Part shown: piece by piece, positions 36,479-46,217 of the stretch
Layout: every line of letters starts with the position of its first letter
Numbering within the stretch: position 1 is the stretch's first letter
Source: Bacteroidales bacterium
GTDB taxonomy: Bacteria > Bacteroidota > Bacteroidia > Bacteroidales > JAAYJT01
Reading direction: 5' to 3'
Assembly: GCA_012522795.1 (NCBI GenBank)
Contig: JAAYJT010000099.1
Span: forward strand, 1-49,845
DNA: 49,845 nucleotides
Position numbers and translations under genes: made by a program
The notes under the pieces: model-generated
What the model saw: only the letters and a program-made list of their open reading frames with translations
Databases searched by the model: none
Told to the model about the DNA's origin: nothing

Positions 36479-36890
36479 TTTATTATCAACATATTACTAA
36501 ATAAAATCTTTTCATAAATCCTGTTATTCAACTATATCAATCAGATATACAACCAGTAATTACAATTCAAACGATTCATATATTATTATTGTTATAGATT
36601 GCAAGAAAAATACAGAGTCCAGGCAATTTAACATACAATTTATTACCACTTATTCAATCATCAAAAAAATCCCCGCTATTTATTGGCAGACATTTGCTTA
36701 AGCATCTTTTAGAATCACTCAGAAATATAGATTTTTAAACTTATTGTAGCGTAAAACTAGTTTTGCCATATGATAAAATATCGAAGCCTGTAATAGCCTG
36801 AAAACTACAATTACAAAATTATTATTTTTATTTATTCTAAATAATAATAAATAATTATTAATTTTACGCCAAATTTTCAACCAACCCGAT
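36479..36890. other. AT-rich divergent region between the AsmA-like gene and fur
   Basis: 412 bases with no gene or RNA gene that I recognise. It contains a -7 element TAGTTTTG at 36758-36765 (+), a 10-bp palindrome TGCTTAAGCA at 36695-36704, and inverted repeats before fur at 36818-36860. No promoter is evident for the AsmA-like gene on the minus strand. Confidence 0.5.
36818..36860. promoter_or_regulatory. AT-rich overlapping inverted repeats before fur (candidate Fur/PerR operator)
   Basis: ATTATTATTT (36818-36827) pairs with AAATAATAAT (36839-36848). Overlapping it, TAATAAT (36842-36848) pairs with ATTATTA (36854-36860) to make a 19-bp dyad ending 30 bases before the fur ATG. Fur-family regulators bind AT-rich 15-19-bp dyads and often repress themselves, but low complexity makes this weak evidence. 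Confidence 0.35.
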
Positions 36891-37370
36891 ATGAGTAAAG
36901 TTAAAGAAACTGAAAAGCAAACTTACGAAACAGTAAAAAAAATTTTTATTGACTATCTGAATAAGAATGGTCATAGGAAAACTCCTGAGCGATTTTCTAT
37001 TTTACGGCAGATATATGCTACTGACGGGCACTTTGATGTTGAGACCCTCTATATTAACATGAAAAACAATAAATACAGGGTCAGTCGCGCTACTTTATAT
37101 AATACTGTTGAGCTTTTACTTAATTGCAATCTTGTTGCACGCCATCAGTTTGGCAATAATTTGTCATTATATGAAAAATCGTACAAATGCAGTCAGCATG
37201 ATCATTTTGTTGATATGGAAAGTGGGGAGATCCTGGAATTCTGCGACCCCAGAATTCATGAAATTCAACTGGCAATTGAAAAACTTCTGAACGTAAAGAT
37301 AAAAAACCGTAGCCTTACGTTTTATGGTAAAAAATTAAATTCTCAGAGGGAACAGAAAGCTGCAAAGTAA
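36891..37370 (+). CDS. fur: Fur-family metalloregulator (Fur/PerR/Zur type)
   Basis: A 159-residue protein. The winged helix includes TPERFSILRQIYA and the recognition helix VSRATLYNTVELL (64-76). Metal-site residues present: His47 (GHFDVETLY), His103-Asp104-His105 and Cys100, Cys118. The CxxC zinc pair usual after HDHxxC in E. coli Fur is absent (the segment reads HDHFVDMESGE), as seen in some Bacteroidota homologues. It senses iron, zinc or peroxide and represses uptake or defence genes; the ligand cannot be read here. purA follows at 88 bases. The basic C-terminus (QREQKAAK) is disordered. Confidence 0.88.
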   Translation: MSKVKETEKQTYETVKKIFIDYLNKNGHRKTPERFSILRQIYATDGHFDVETLYINMKNNKYRVSRATLYNTVELLLNCNLVARHQFGNNLSLYEKSYKCSQHDHFVDMESGEILEFCDPRIHEIQLAIEKLLNVKIKNRSLTFYGKKLNSQREQKAAK

Positions 37371-37457
37371 TATTTGTATTCTTGCAATCCGGAATATAGT
37401 ACATCGTTTCTTTAGGCTTAATAATAATACTGTTCAGAAATCTTAAAAATACTAAAA

Positions 37458-38774
37458 ATGACAAAAATTGATGTGCTTTTAGGTTTACAGTGGGGTGACG
37501 AAGGCAAAGGCAAAATCGTTGATTTTTTAGCACCAAATTACGATGTTATTGCCCGTTTCCAGGGTGGTCCCAATGCAGGTCATACTCTTGAATTTGATGG
37601 GGGAAAACATATTTTACATACTATCCCTTCAGGAATATTTCACCCATCCATAAAGAATATCGTAGGGAATGGAGTAATAATTGACCCTGTGGTATTTGAG
37701 AAAGAAATTAACCAACTTCGAGATAAAGGTGTTGAGCCGACAAAAAACTTGTTTATTTCAAAAAGAACACATCTTATCACGCCAACACATTTACTTTTAG
37801 ATGCAGTTTACGAAAAGTCAAAAGGAAAAGCTAAAATTGGATCAACACTTAAAGGTATAGGACCTGCCTATACTGACAAAACCGGTAGAAACGGGATCAG
37901 AGTTGGAGATATTACTTCAAGTGAATTTATGAAGAAATATGAACGATTGCAGAAGCAGCATTTAAAAATAGCATCAGTATTCGATACTGATTATGAAGGA
38001 ATCCTGATCCACGGAATTAAGCTTCAGGAGTATGAAGAACTATGGATAAAAGCTCTGGAATTATTGAAATCGCTTGAAAGAATTGATAGTGAATATTTTA
38101 TTAATGATTGTGTAGCAAAAGGCAAACGTGTACTAGCTGAAGGCGCTCAAGGCACCCTACTCGACCTGGACTTTGGCAGTTATCCATTTGTAACCTCATC
38201 AAATACAATTGCAGGCGGAGTATGTTCCGGACTTGGAGTACCACCGTCCGTTATAGGACGGGTTTTTGGTGTTTTTAAAGCCTATTGCACCCGTGTAGGA
38301 TGCGGGCCATTCCCTACTGAGTTGTTTGATAGCGATGGAGAAATTCTTAGGCAGAAAGGCCATGAGTTTGGTTCAACAACAGGTCGTCCAAGACGTTGCG
38401 GCTGGCTTGATCTGCCGGCTCTTAAATATTCGGTAATGATAAATGGTGTAACTGACCTGCTGATGATGAAAGCTGATGTAATGAATGAATTGCCTGTAAT
38501 TAAGGTCTGTACCGCTTATAAAACACCGGTTTCTGATGTGAACCACCTTAGCTGGGAAGTAATGAACGAAAAAATCACACCTATTTACAAAGAACTTCCG
38601 GGATGGCAAACATCACTAAAAGGCATTGATAATTTTTCAGATCTACCTTCTGAACTTAAAGACTATATCAAATTTATCGAAACAGAATGCAATGTTGGAA
38701 TCCCCTTGCTTTCAATTGGTCCTGACCGCAAGGAAACATTGATCAAAACGGATTTTATTTCAAAATTAAATTAG
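37458..38774 (+). CDS. purA: Adenylosuccinate synthetase
   Basis: A 438-residue protein, close to the family norm. N-terminal GTP/IMP site WGDEGKGK (12-19, with catalytic Asp14) and GGPNAGHT (His42). Further marks are LAEGAQGTLLDLDFGSYPFVTSS and the GSTTGRPRRCGWLD segment. It converts IMP, aspartate and GTP to adenylosuccinate, the first step from IMP to AMP. It probably shares a transcript with fur and ends in a clear terminator. Confidence 0.98.
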   Translation: MTKIDVLLGLQWGDEGKGKIVDFLAPNYDVIARFQGGPNAGHTLEFDGGKHILHTIPSGIFHPSIKNIVGNGVIIDPVVFEKEINQLRDKGVEPTKNLFISKRTHLITPTHLLLDAVYEKSKGKAKIGSTLKGIGPAYTDKTGRNGIRVGDITSSEFMKKYERLQKQHLKIASVFDTDYEGILIHGIKLQEYEELWIKALELLKSLERIDSEYFINDCVAKGKRVLAEGAQGTLLDLDFGSYPFVTSSNTIAGGVCSGLGVPPSVIGRVFGVFKAYCTRVGCGPFPTELFDSDGEILRQKGHEFGSTTGRPRRCGWLDLPALKYSVMINGVTDLLMMKADVMNELPVIKVCTAYKTPVSDVNHLSWEVMNEKITPIYKELPGWQTSLKGIDNFSDLPSELKDYIKFIETECNVGIPLLSIGPDRKETLIKTDFISKLN

Positions 38775-38808
38775 CAGGAAGGAGTTAGATTTATCTCCTG
38801 CCTTTTTT
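38774..38808 (+). terminator. Rho-independent terminator of fur-purA
   Basis: GCAGGA (38774-38779) pairs with TCCTGC (38796-38801) and is followed by CTTTTTT. An alternative inner stem, GGAG with CTCC, also forms. The T-run overlaps the infB stop codon on the opposite strand, so the convergent genes share this site. Confidence 0.8.
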
Positions 38809-41800
38809 ACCCTTTGCGTTTTATCTCAATCATTTCATAACTTTCAATGATATCGCCAACTTTAATATCATTGAAGTTTTCAATATTCAATCCACAATCC
38901 TGACCGGCAAAAACTTCTTTAGCATCATCTTTAAAACGTCTTAACGAACCCAGTTTTCCGGTGTAAATAACTATTCCGTCTCTGATAAGCCTTATTTTTG
39001 AGTTGCGCATAAGCTTGCCGTCAAGCACCATACAACCTGCAACAGTGCCTACCTTAGTTATCTTGAATATTTCTCTAACCTCAATATTGCTAAGTATCTT
39101 TTCTTCATATTCAGGAGATAGCATACCTTCAATAGCAGCTTTAATTTCGTCAATAACCTTATAAATAATAGAATACAAACGGATATCAATCTGCTCTGTT
39201 TCAGCAAGTTTCTTTGCTCCTAAAGTTGGTCTGACCTGGAATCCGATAATAATGGCATCTGAAGCGCTTGCCAGCAACACATCACTTTCAGTAATAGCAC
39301 CAACTGATTTATGAATCACATTAACCTGGACCTGTTCAGCGCTCAGCTTGAGCAGTGAGTCAGCAAGGGCTTCAACTGAACCATCAACATCACCTTTAAC
39401 AATAATATTCAATTCCTTAAAGTCGCCAATTGCGATTCTGCGACCAATTTCATCAAGAGTAATATGCTTCTGTGTTCTAAGTCCCTGTTCACGTTGTAAT
39501 TGCTGACGTTTCAGGGCAATATTCTTAGCTTCTCTTTCATCTGAAAGCACATTGAACTGATCACCAGCCTGTGGAGCACCATTTAAACCAAGCAATAATA
39601 CGGGAGTTGCCGGTCCGGCTTTTACAACAGCCTGATTTCTTTCGTTATGCATAGCTTTAACACGTCCGAAAGTAGTACCTGCCAAGACCACATCACCAAC
39701 ATTTAAAGTGCCATTCTCAATCAGGATCTTAGCAACATAACCTCTTCCTTTATCCAATGCCGATTCAATAACCGAACCTTTTGCATTTCGGTTCGGATTT
39801 GCTTTAAGATCAAGTAATTCTGCTTCGAGCAATACTTTTTCAAGGAGCAAATCAATATTAATTCCTTTCTTTGCCGAAATCTCCTGGCTTTGATATTTGC
39901 CTCCCCATTCTTCAACAAGGATATTTAGCTTTGACAGTTCTTCCCTCACTTTATCAGGGTTCGCAGTAGGTTTATCAATTTTATTTATTGCGATCACAAT
40001 AGGTATTCCTGCTGCAAGAGCATGATTAATAGCTTCAACTGTCTGAGGCATAACATGGTCGTCAGCAGCAACCACAATAATAGCAATATCAGTTATTTTT
40101 GTACCACGGGCACGCATAGCAGTAAAAGCTTCGTGGCCGGGTGTGTCGAGGAAGGTAATCTTTTTACCATTTTCAAGCTTTACTTCATAAGCTCCTATAT
40201 GCTGGGTAATTCCTCCTGCCTCTCCGGCTATCACGTTTGAATGCCTTATATAATCAAGTAATGACGTTTTTCCATGGTCCACATGTCCCATTACAGTAAC
40301 TATCGGATGTCTTTCAACAAGATCTTCAGGCCTATCAACTTCTGTGGATTCATCAATTGCTTCTTGAACTTCAACACTAACAAATTCTACTTTAAAACCA
40401 AACTCTTCGGCAACCAGGACAAGAGTTTCTGCATCAAGTCGTTGATTTATTGATACAAATAATCCAAGACTCAGGCAAGCAGCAATAACTTGATTTACAG
40501 GCAAGTTCATCATAGTGGCCAGATCATTGGCAGTTACAAATTCAGTAACCTTCAATATCTTTTGATCCGATTGTTGTTTTTCAAGCTCTTCCTGTTTATG
40601 CTGAATTAAAAGCTGCCGCTTTTCACGTCTGTATCTAGCTGCTCTTGACTTTCCTGTTGAGCTCAGGCGCTGAAGTGTTTCTTTCATTTGGCGCTGGATC
40701 TCTTCTTCCGAAGGTTCAATTCTCCGAACTTCCCTTCTCGTTTTTCTATCTTTAAGTTTGCCTTTTTGATCAACAGCTTTTTCTGCAGCTGTTCCCACCG
40801 GTCCAACTTCTGCCTGTTTTTTAATCCTTTTGCGCTTTTTCCTTCGCACTTCTTTTTGTTCTACCGATGCTGCACCAGGTCTTGCAGTTTCCTGTTTTTT
40901 TGTTTCTGGCTTTTTAATAACGGGAAGTTCAATGCTTCCAAGAATTACAGGACCTTCGAGAATAATTTTTTCTCGAGGCATGAATTTAGGATCAACTTTT
41001 TCTTCTTCAACAATGGGTTCTGATTCTTCTGTTTTTGCCACAGGCTCAGACTCTATAATCTGTTCCGGTGATACAGGAGCAGATTTAATTGGTGCTTCAG
41101 CCGGTGCCGGAATCTCAGTGTCAGGCACGACTGTCTCTTCCGATTCGGTAATTTTAGGTGCTTTTTTCTTTTTTGGTTTCGCTTTTACTTTCTTTTCTTT
41201 TTCTTTTTCTTTTTCCTCTTTAGTTTTGCGGTCACGCTTGGATTTTGCGTTTATTGCATCCAAATCTATTTTACCCACAACCTTAACAGAAGCTCTCTTT
41301 TTTGCTTTTGTTTTAGGTTCTTCTTTCTGATCGGCCTCCGCAACAATTTTCTCAGAATCATCTTCAACCGGTAATTCAGTTTTTTCAACTCTTTCAGTTT
41401 CCGGTACTTTTGATTCTATTTCTCCAAGAGGTATTTCCTTAATTTCTTCTCCGGCACTTACTTCTTCTTTAATAGGCTTGTCTACTGAGATTTCAATTGG
41501 CTCAGTTTTTTCAGTAACAACTGCTTCAGCAGATGTATCAACTTTTTCTGGTTCTGCAGCTGGTACTTCTTCGGTTTTTGCTTTTGCAGATTTTTTTGAT
41601 TCCGGAGTGGGTGGTTTAACATCAGTTTCTTTAGTTTCCGCAGGTTCTTCAGTTTCAGCAGGTTTATCTGTAGGTTTTAAATGATGGATATATTCCAACT
41701 CAATTTTCATTGCAGTTTCCTTCACAGCCTTTTCTGACTGAAACTCCTTTACTAAAAGGGCATACATTTCAGGTGTAAGCTTAGTATTTGGATTGCTATC

Positions 41801-41905
41801 AATTTTATGTCCTTTCTTTGAAAGGAATTCAGTTATAGTAGCAATCCCAATATTAAACTCTTTGGCTGCCTTAATTAATCGTATGGAAATGTTGCCGTTG
41901 GACAT
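38807..41905 (-). CDS. infB: Translation initiation factor IF-2
   Basis: The ATG at 41905 gives 1032 residues beginning [18 protein letters not shown], the typical IF2_N module of Bacteroidota; the longer frame to 41971 adds 22 unrelated residues. A long Lys/Glu/Pro/Val-rich linker covers about 75-400, the second IF2_N-like region about 480-530, and the GTPase has GHVDHGKTS (G1, Gly540), DTPGHEAF (G3) and NKIDKP (G4). EF-Tu-like beta domains and the C-terminal fMet-tRNA-binding domain follow. It brings initiator tRNA to the ribosome. It is the last gene of rimP-nusA-infB. Confidence 0.97.
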   Translation of the reverse strand: MSNGNISIRLIKAAKEFNIGIATITEFLSKKGHKIDSNPNTKLTPEMYALLVKEFQSEKAVKETAMKIELEYIHHLKPTDKPAETEEPAETKETDVKPPTPESKKSAKAKTEEVPAAEPEKVDTSAEAVVTEKTEPIEISVDKPIKEEVSAGEEIKEIPLGEIESKVPETERVEKTELPVEDDSEKIVAEADQKEEPKTKAKKRASVKVVGKIDLDAINAKSKRDRKTKEEKEKEKEKKVKAKPKKKKAPKITESEETVVPDTEIPAPAEAPIKSAPVSPEQIIESEPVAKTEESEPIVEEEKVDPKFMPREKIILEGPVILGSIELPVIKKPETKKQETARPGAASVEQKEVRRKKRKRIKKQAEVGPVGTAAEKAVDQKGKLKDRKTRREVRRIEPSEEEIQRQMKETLQRLSSTGKSRAARYRREKRQLLIQHKQEELEKQQSDQKILKVTEFVTANDLATMMNLPVNQVIAACLSLGLFVSINQRLDAETLVLVAEEFGFKVEFVSVEVQEAIDESTEVDRPEDLVERHPIVTVMGHVDHGKTSLLDYIRHSNVIAGEAGGITQHIGAYEVKLENGKKITFLDTPGHEAFTAMRARGTKITDIAIIVVAADDHVMPQTVEAINHALAAGIPIVIAINKIDKPTANPDKVREELSKLNILVEEWGGKYQSQEISAKKGINIDLLLEKVLLEAELLDLKANPNRNAKGSVIESALDKGRGYVAKILIENGTLNVGDVVLAGTTFGRVKAMHNERNQAVVKAGPATPVLLLGLNGAPQAGDQFNVLSDEREAKNIALKRQQLQREQGLRTQKHITLDEIGRRIAIGDFKELNIIVKGDVDGSVEALADSLLKLSAEQVQVNVIHKSVGAITESDVLLASASDAIIIGFQVRPTLGAKKLAETEQIDIRLYSIIYKVIDEIKAAIEGMLSPEYEEKILSNIEVREIFKITKVGTVAGCMVLDGKLMRNSKIRLIRDGIVIYTGKLGSLRRFKDDAKEVFAGQDCGLNIENFNDIKVGDIIESYEMIEIKRKG

Positions 41906-42030
41906 ATAACTCCTTAGTTTTCTAAAGCTTTTGAACCCGTAAAAGTACACTTTTTCTATAAATGCCATCATTTAAGGTTGCAAAAAGCAAAATACTTTTG
42001 TTATTTCTATTAATCTATGCAAAATATCTG

Positions 42031-43269
42031 TTATTCAAATTCCGAATTAAGAATTTTAACAACTTCTAAAATCGTTTCTTCCTCAAGGTCGCTACGCTTA
42101 ACCAGTTCAGCAATGCTAAGCTCCAATACACTTTTGGCAGTGTCGCAACCAATGTTTTTTAATACATCAATGATCCATTCATCAATTTCATCAGAAAATT
42201 CATCAAGATCCACATCTTCATAAAAGATCTCACTATCGCGGTATACGTCAATCTCATATCCTGTAAGTCTTCCAGCAAGTCTAATATTATATCCTCCCTT
42301 TCCTATTGCCAGTGAAACCTGATCGGGCTTCATATATACCTCCGCACGTTTATTTTCTTCATCAATAGTAATTGAAGTAATTTTTGCAGGACTTAAAGCA
42401 CGCTGTATATAAAGAGTAGGATTTGTGGTAAAATTAATCACATCAATATTTTCATTATTAAGTTCCCTTACTATTCCATGTATGCGCGAACCCTTCATTC
42501 CAACACAAGCACCAACCGGATCAATACGATCATCATACGATTCAACAGCTACTTTGGCTCTTTCGCCGGGAACACGTACAATATTCCTGATAGTGATTAA
42601 ACCATCATAAACCTCCGGAACCTCAAGTTCAAAAAGTCTTTCAAGAAATACGGGAGAAGTACGTGACACAATAATAAAAAGTTGTTTTTTATCATTCATT
42701 TCAACTTTTGATACAACTGCCCTTATGTTATCACCTTTACGATAAAAATCGGATGGTATTTGCTCTGATTTAGGAAGTAATAGTTCAATTGATTCATCGT
42801 CAAGTAACATTACTTCTTTTTTTCTTACCTGATAAATCTCAGCTGTAATGATTTCTCCTATCTTATCTTTATATTTCTTGAAAATACTATCTTTCTCATA
42901 TTCCAAAACCTTTGCCACAAGATTTTGTCGCAAAGCCAGAATTTCACGACGACCAAAATCCTCCATTTTGAGTTCTTCAGTAACTTCTTCACCTACTTCA
43001 AAATCCGGTTCAATTTTGATAGCTTCTGAATAGGCAATTTGAGTATTTTCGTCTTCCACCTCACCGTCTTCAACTATAACCCGATTTCTCCATATCTCCA
43101 GGTCACCTTTGCCAACATTAACGATGATATCAAAATTTTCATCGCTACCATATTTCTTTCCGAGCATATTACGGAAAACGTCTTCAATAATACGCATCAA
43201 AGTTTCAGTTTCAATGCTTTTGAACTCTTTAAACTCTGAAAAAGTTTCTACAAGATTAATATGTTCCAT
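42031..43269 (-). CDS. nusA: Transcription termination/antitermination factor NusA
   Basis: A 412-residue protein. N-terminal RNA-polymerase-binding domain (about 1-130), S1 domain (about 138-205), then KH domains with GMKGSRIHGIV (KH1) and AIGKGGYNIRLAG (KH2). The acidic C-terminal part (about 350-412, FYEDVDLDEF...) carries one helix-hairpin-helix-like repeat and is short compared with the duplicated repeats of E. coli NusA (495 residues), as is usual outside Proteobacteria. It modulates pausing, termination and antitermination. It sits 30 bases after rimP. Confidence 0.95.
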   Translation of the reverse strand: MEHINLVETFSEFKEFKSIETETLMRIIEDVFRNMLGKKYGSDENFDIIVNVGKGDLEIWRNRVIVEDGEVEDENTQIAYSEAIKIEPDFEVGEEVTEELKMEDFGRREILALRQNLVAKVLEYEKDSIFKKYKDKIGEIITAEIYQVRKKEVMLLDDESIELLLPKSEQIPSDFYRKGDNIRAVVSKVEMNDKKQLFIIVSRTSPVFLERLFELEVPEVYDGLITIRNIVRVPGERAKVAVESYDDRIDPVGACVGMKGSRIHGIVRELNNENIDVINFTTNPTLYIQRALSPAKITSITIDEENKRAEVYMKPDQVSLAIGKGGYNIRLAGRLTGYEIDVYRDSEIFYEDVDLDEFSDEIDEWIIDVLKNIGCDTAKSVLELSIAELVKRSDLEEETILEVVKILNSEFE

Positions 43270-43299
43270 TTCAAATTGTTATAAAATATTATTAATCAT

Positions 43300-43752
43300 C
43301 TATTTAAATGAAATCAGACAAAGTGCCTTATTTATATCTGAAATTTCCAATTCAATTATTTTATCCTCAATAACCATTTTTCCCTTTTGTTTTTCAGTAT
43401 GAACCTGAATTTTATCACCTTCAACTGAAAGTAGCTTTCCAGTAAAAGAGCTACCATCTTTCAACTCTATTCTGAATCTTCTACCAATATTTTTCACATA
43501 TTGCCTTCTGAATTTCAAAGGCTGATCAATTCCAGCCGATGATACCTGAAGGGTAAAATCCTCGTCATTGCGATTCAGATTTGATTCAATATATTTCGAT
43601 AACATAGCACAATCATCAATCGTAACTCCTTGATCACCATCAATATAAACATTAATCTGGTTACCCTGTCTGATAACCAGATTAGTGAGAAAAAATGGAG
43701 TATTTTCAAGTTTTTCTTCAACAATTGACCGTATGCTATTCTCAGTAATCAT
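43300..43752 (-). CDS. rimP: Ribosome maturation factor RimP
   Basis: A 150-residue protein of normal length with the two RimP domains. The N-terminal part includes NQINVYIDGDQGVTIDDCA and LQVSSAGIDQPLK (family: EVSSPGLDRPL), followed by a C-terminal SH3-like barrel (FRIELKDGSSFTGKLLSVEGDKI). It aids 30S subunit assembly, in the usual position upstream of nusA and infB. Its leader (43753 to about 43870) has a promoter and a terminator-like hairpin. Confidence 0.93.
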   Translation of the reverse strand: MITENSIRSIVEEKLENTPFFLTNLVIRQGNQINVYIDGDQGVTIDDCAMLSKYIESNLNRNDEDFTLQVSSAGIDQPLKFRRQYVKNIGRRFRIELKDGSSFTGKLLSVEGDKIQVHTEKQKGKMVIEDKIIELEISDINKALCLISFK

Positions 43753-43771
43753 TTACTATTTTTAATAAAAG

Positions 43772-43789
43772 AGGGGACTGAAGTCCCCT
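43772..43789 (-). terminator. Terminator-like hairpin in the rimP-nusA-infB leader (candidate attenuator)
   Basis: The minus strand reads AGGGGAC-TTCA-GTCCCCT (seven base pairs, tetraloop) followed by CTTTTATT, about 20 bases before the rimP ATG. It is GC-rich in an AT-rich leader and the T-rich side faces only toward rimP. Read-through control of the operon is the inference. Confidence 0.5.
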
Positions 43790-43811
43790 GCTACTATATC
43801 TCTAATCTGTT

Positions 43812-43858
43812 CCTTGTTGAACCGTTCCTATATAATCCTGCCCACAAAATCAACAAGG
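43812..43858 (-). promoter_or_regulatory. 9-bp inverted repeat in the rimP leader
   Basis: CCTTGTTGA (43812-43820) pairs perfectly with TCAACAAGG (43850-43858), enclosing 29 bases. It is upstream of the terminator-like hairpin in the transcript and may form a first stem of a switching leader. Confidence 0.4.
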
Positions 43859-43876
43859 TGACTATTTTTGCGGCTG

Positions 43877-43908
43877 CAAAAGTAATATATTTTTACAAGC
43901 TGTGCAAA
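43877..43908 (-). promoter_or_regulatory. Bacteroidota-type promoter of rimP-nusA-infB
   Basis: On the minus strand TTTG (43908-43905), 20-base spacer, TACTTTTG (43884-43877): the best match in the window to both halves of the consensus. The transcript would start near 43870, giving a leader of about 118 bases. An opposing -7-like TATTTTTG lies at 43863-43870 on the plus strand. Confidence 0.65.
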
Positions 43909-44054
43909 AAAAATCATTACTGTCTCATTTATACGAATTTATTCAAGCGGGCGTTTTGGAGATTTGGAGCAATCACGATCTTTTTTTCAAGCGTGTAAAA
44001 ATCACATATTTCAGAAATATATCTGACTATTTTAAAACTACTATCTGGATAACA

Positions 44055-46196
44055 ATGAATAAAAAAAATATTTTTCACCTTTTTTTGTGTTTAGCAGCCA
44101 TTAACATATTTTCATTAGCTAATGCCCAAACCCCAAAAGAAACTGTTTTTGATGAAATAATTTTAAGTGTTGATACAAATACATACCTGCTTTCTGAGCT
44201 TCCGGAGCAACACCGCGAAGCTAATCTATTTCCCTTTTTGTATCGTCATGAAAATGAACTTGCCGAATTAAAGTTAATACATAAATCATCTTATAATTCT
44301 GAGCTTATAGATGTTTACTCATCGCCAGGAATTAATGTAGTACAGTTCAAGGAAGTACACCCTGAAAAACACTTTCTGATATATTTTCAATTCGAAAATA
44401 TTACCAGAGGTAATTTCTTCAATATAACTACTGCCATACTTCTTGATAACCACGACACTGTGTATCAGCAAATTTCATTACAACCTGTTACACTCATGCA
44501 GATTTCGCTCGTAAATTATTCAGAAGAGATCTTTATTGGTGAAGAAGTTGTAAATGAACTAAATGTAAATTTAGCCGGAAATATTTTAATTCATTCGGGT
44601 TGGATAGTAAAAGACAATTTCAATTATCGCCTGAGCGAAAAAAATGGTTCTGTTTTTCTTCATCTAATGGCATTCAGTACCGGACTCCAGAAATTCCCAA
44701 TTGAGGTAGAACTAATGAAGCCAATGATGAATACAAACGGGGAATTCAACTATAAATATTCTTTTGAGACACCACCGTTCAATGTTCGTTCCAGCCGTAT
44801 GGCATTTCTTGGTATTGACCATAAAGAAATAATTCTTGATGATGAAAATAAATTAAAAGGCGTTGAGGTTCAGCTGGACAATCATCGCACACTTCAGCTT
44901 AACAAAACTTATAGGATTGAAGCACAGGAAGAAGCCGGAGGAGCACTGATTGCTGAATTATTCACTAAAAGCAATCTGATGAACAATCGCGTTCTGGCTA
45001 TACTCCGACCCTATAACTTTCATCATTCCCGCGAAGGCTATCTTTACATTAAAGATGGAGATCAGGCTAAATTTTTAAGCAATTTTTCGGTAATTCCGCA
45101 AAGTGTAATACATAATGTAAAAATAATGCATGAAGGGCGAAACTGGACTGAGAGACTTGAAGTTAACCCAAATGAAAGAATCATAGTCAAAATTTCAGGG
45201 CAAAGCCTTGAAAAAACCAATATCGCATTTGAGATGCCTGGAGGCAGAATAAGTGATACCATCAACTGGTCGGATACCGAAGTGGAGTTCAGCATGCATA
45301 TTCCAATAGAAATCCCAAAATCAAGAGTCAGTCTGCTGGTTAATAACCGACCTTCAGGTTATGAACTAACAATTGCTGAATATCAGATTCCACGGCAGTT
45401 TGACTTCATTAAAATAAATTACGGAGATAATCCCCAAAAGGTATCTGAAATTGCCGGGCCCATTTTCCATGAAAGCTCAATACGCGATATAGTAATAAAT
45501 TTCGATAATTATAAAATTGATGAAAACGGAAAATTATTCGGCAAACAATATCTTGATATTGAAGTCAGAATTCTTGGTCCTCGTGGTGAATTACTTGAAA
45601 CATTGAGACAAAACGGTATTGCAGTATGCCCTGCCGAAAACTCATCACGGTTTCGGTATTACTCAAAGAAAGATTGCCGCATTCAGGAACTCAGTTTAAA
45701 TCAGTTTCTTTCGCGAAAAACCCATTCATGGGATATATGGACCAGAGTGCTGATAACCATTGAACACTCAGCAGGTAAATACAGTACGGGTCATCACAAA
45801 AAAACTCTTGAAATCATTTTACAGCGTCAGCTACGTTTTGATGTTGATGTTTCATTTCCAGCCGGATTACTTATTTTAAGTCCTGAAAGCGAGAAAATTG
45901 GCAATCTTAGCGGTATAAGTATGGCGATGATCGCACAATTCAGCTTTTATTACAAGGATAAAATTGCAATAATGAAACCATATAAAATCGGAGGAGGGTT
46001 TCTTGCACTTAATGCTTTCAACTTCTCAGAAAGTGCCGGAATTAACAGAGATATGGGTATTGTTCTTATAGGTAGCATCTTCCCTACCCGCAGAGATTCA
46101 CGAATGTCGTTTCCTTTATATGTGGGTGGTGGTTATTTTCTGAACCAAAAAGAATGGTTTATGCTTCTTGGACCCGGAATCAGAGTGAGCTTCTAA
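44055..46196 (+). CDS. Large exported protein of unknown function
   Basis: The ATG at 44055 gives 713 residues and starts at a signal peptide (MNKKNIFHLFLCLAAINIFSLANAQ). The frame stays open back to 43902, but that stretch crosses the rimP promoter and lacks a plausible leader. I do not recognise the family. Most of the protein is beta-rich. Residues ~430-510 contain an IPT/TIG-like strand pattern (ERIIVKISGQSLEKTNIAF). The C-terminal ~100 residues have short glycine- and aromatic-rich strands (YKIGGGFLALNAF, FPLYVGGGYFL) and end in a terminal Phe, resembling an outer-membrane barrel segment. It may be envelope-associated. It is divergent from rimP and stands alone. Confidence 0.72.
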   Translation: MNKKNIFHLFLCLAAINIFSLANAQTPKETVFDEIILSVDTNTYLLSELPEQHREANLFPFLYRHENELAELKLIHKSSYNSELIDVYSSPGINVVQFKEVHPEKHFLIYFQFENITRGNFFNITTAILLDNHDTVYQQISLQPVTLMQISLVNYSEEIFIGEEVVNELNVNLAGNILIHSGWIVKDNFNYRLSEKNGSVFLHLMAFSTGLQKFPIEVELMKPMMNTNGEFNYKYSFETPPFNVRSSRMAFLGIDHKEIILDDENKLKGVEVQLDNHRTLQLNKTYRIEAQEEAGGALIAELFTKSNLMNNRVLAILRPYNFHHSREGYLYIKDGDQAKFLSNFSVIPQSVIHNVKIMHEGRNWTERLEVNPNERIIVKISGQSLEKTNIAFEMPGGRISDTINWSDTEVEFSMHIPIEIPKSRVSLLVNNRPSGYELTIAEYQIPRQFDFIKINYGDNPQKVSEIAGPIFHESSIRDIVINFDNYKIDENGKLFGKQYLDIEVRILGPRGELLETLRQNGIAVCPAENSSRFRYYSKKDCRIQELSLNQFLSRKTHSWDIWTRVLITIEHSAGKYSTGHHKKTLEIILQRQLRFDVDVSFPAGLLILSPESEKIGNLSGISMAMIAQFSFYYKDKIAIMKPYKIGGGFLALNAFNFSESAGINRDMGIVLIGSIFPTRRDSRMSFPLYVGGGYFLNQKEWFMLLGPGIRVSF

Positions 46197-46217
46197 AACA
46201 AAACCAAACCTGAAGGA

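Noticed and set aside
40830-41330. 166-residue frame on the plus strand
   Set aside because: It is antisense to the charged IF-2 linker and has the matching Ser/Phe-rich low-complexity composition.
38807-41905. Possible fusion or frameshift in the long IF-2 gene
   Set aside because: A long charged linker is normal for IF-2, and the frame is continuous with all domains in order.
43902-44054. 51-residue N-terminal extension of the exported protein at 44055
   Set aside because: It crosses the rimP promoter, and the internal ATG opens directly on a signal peptide.
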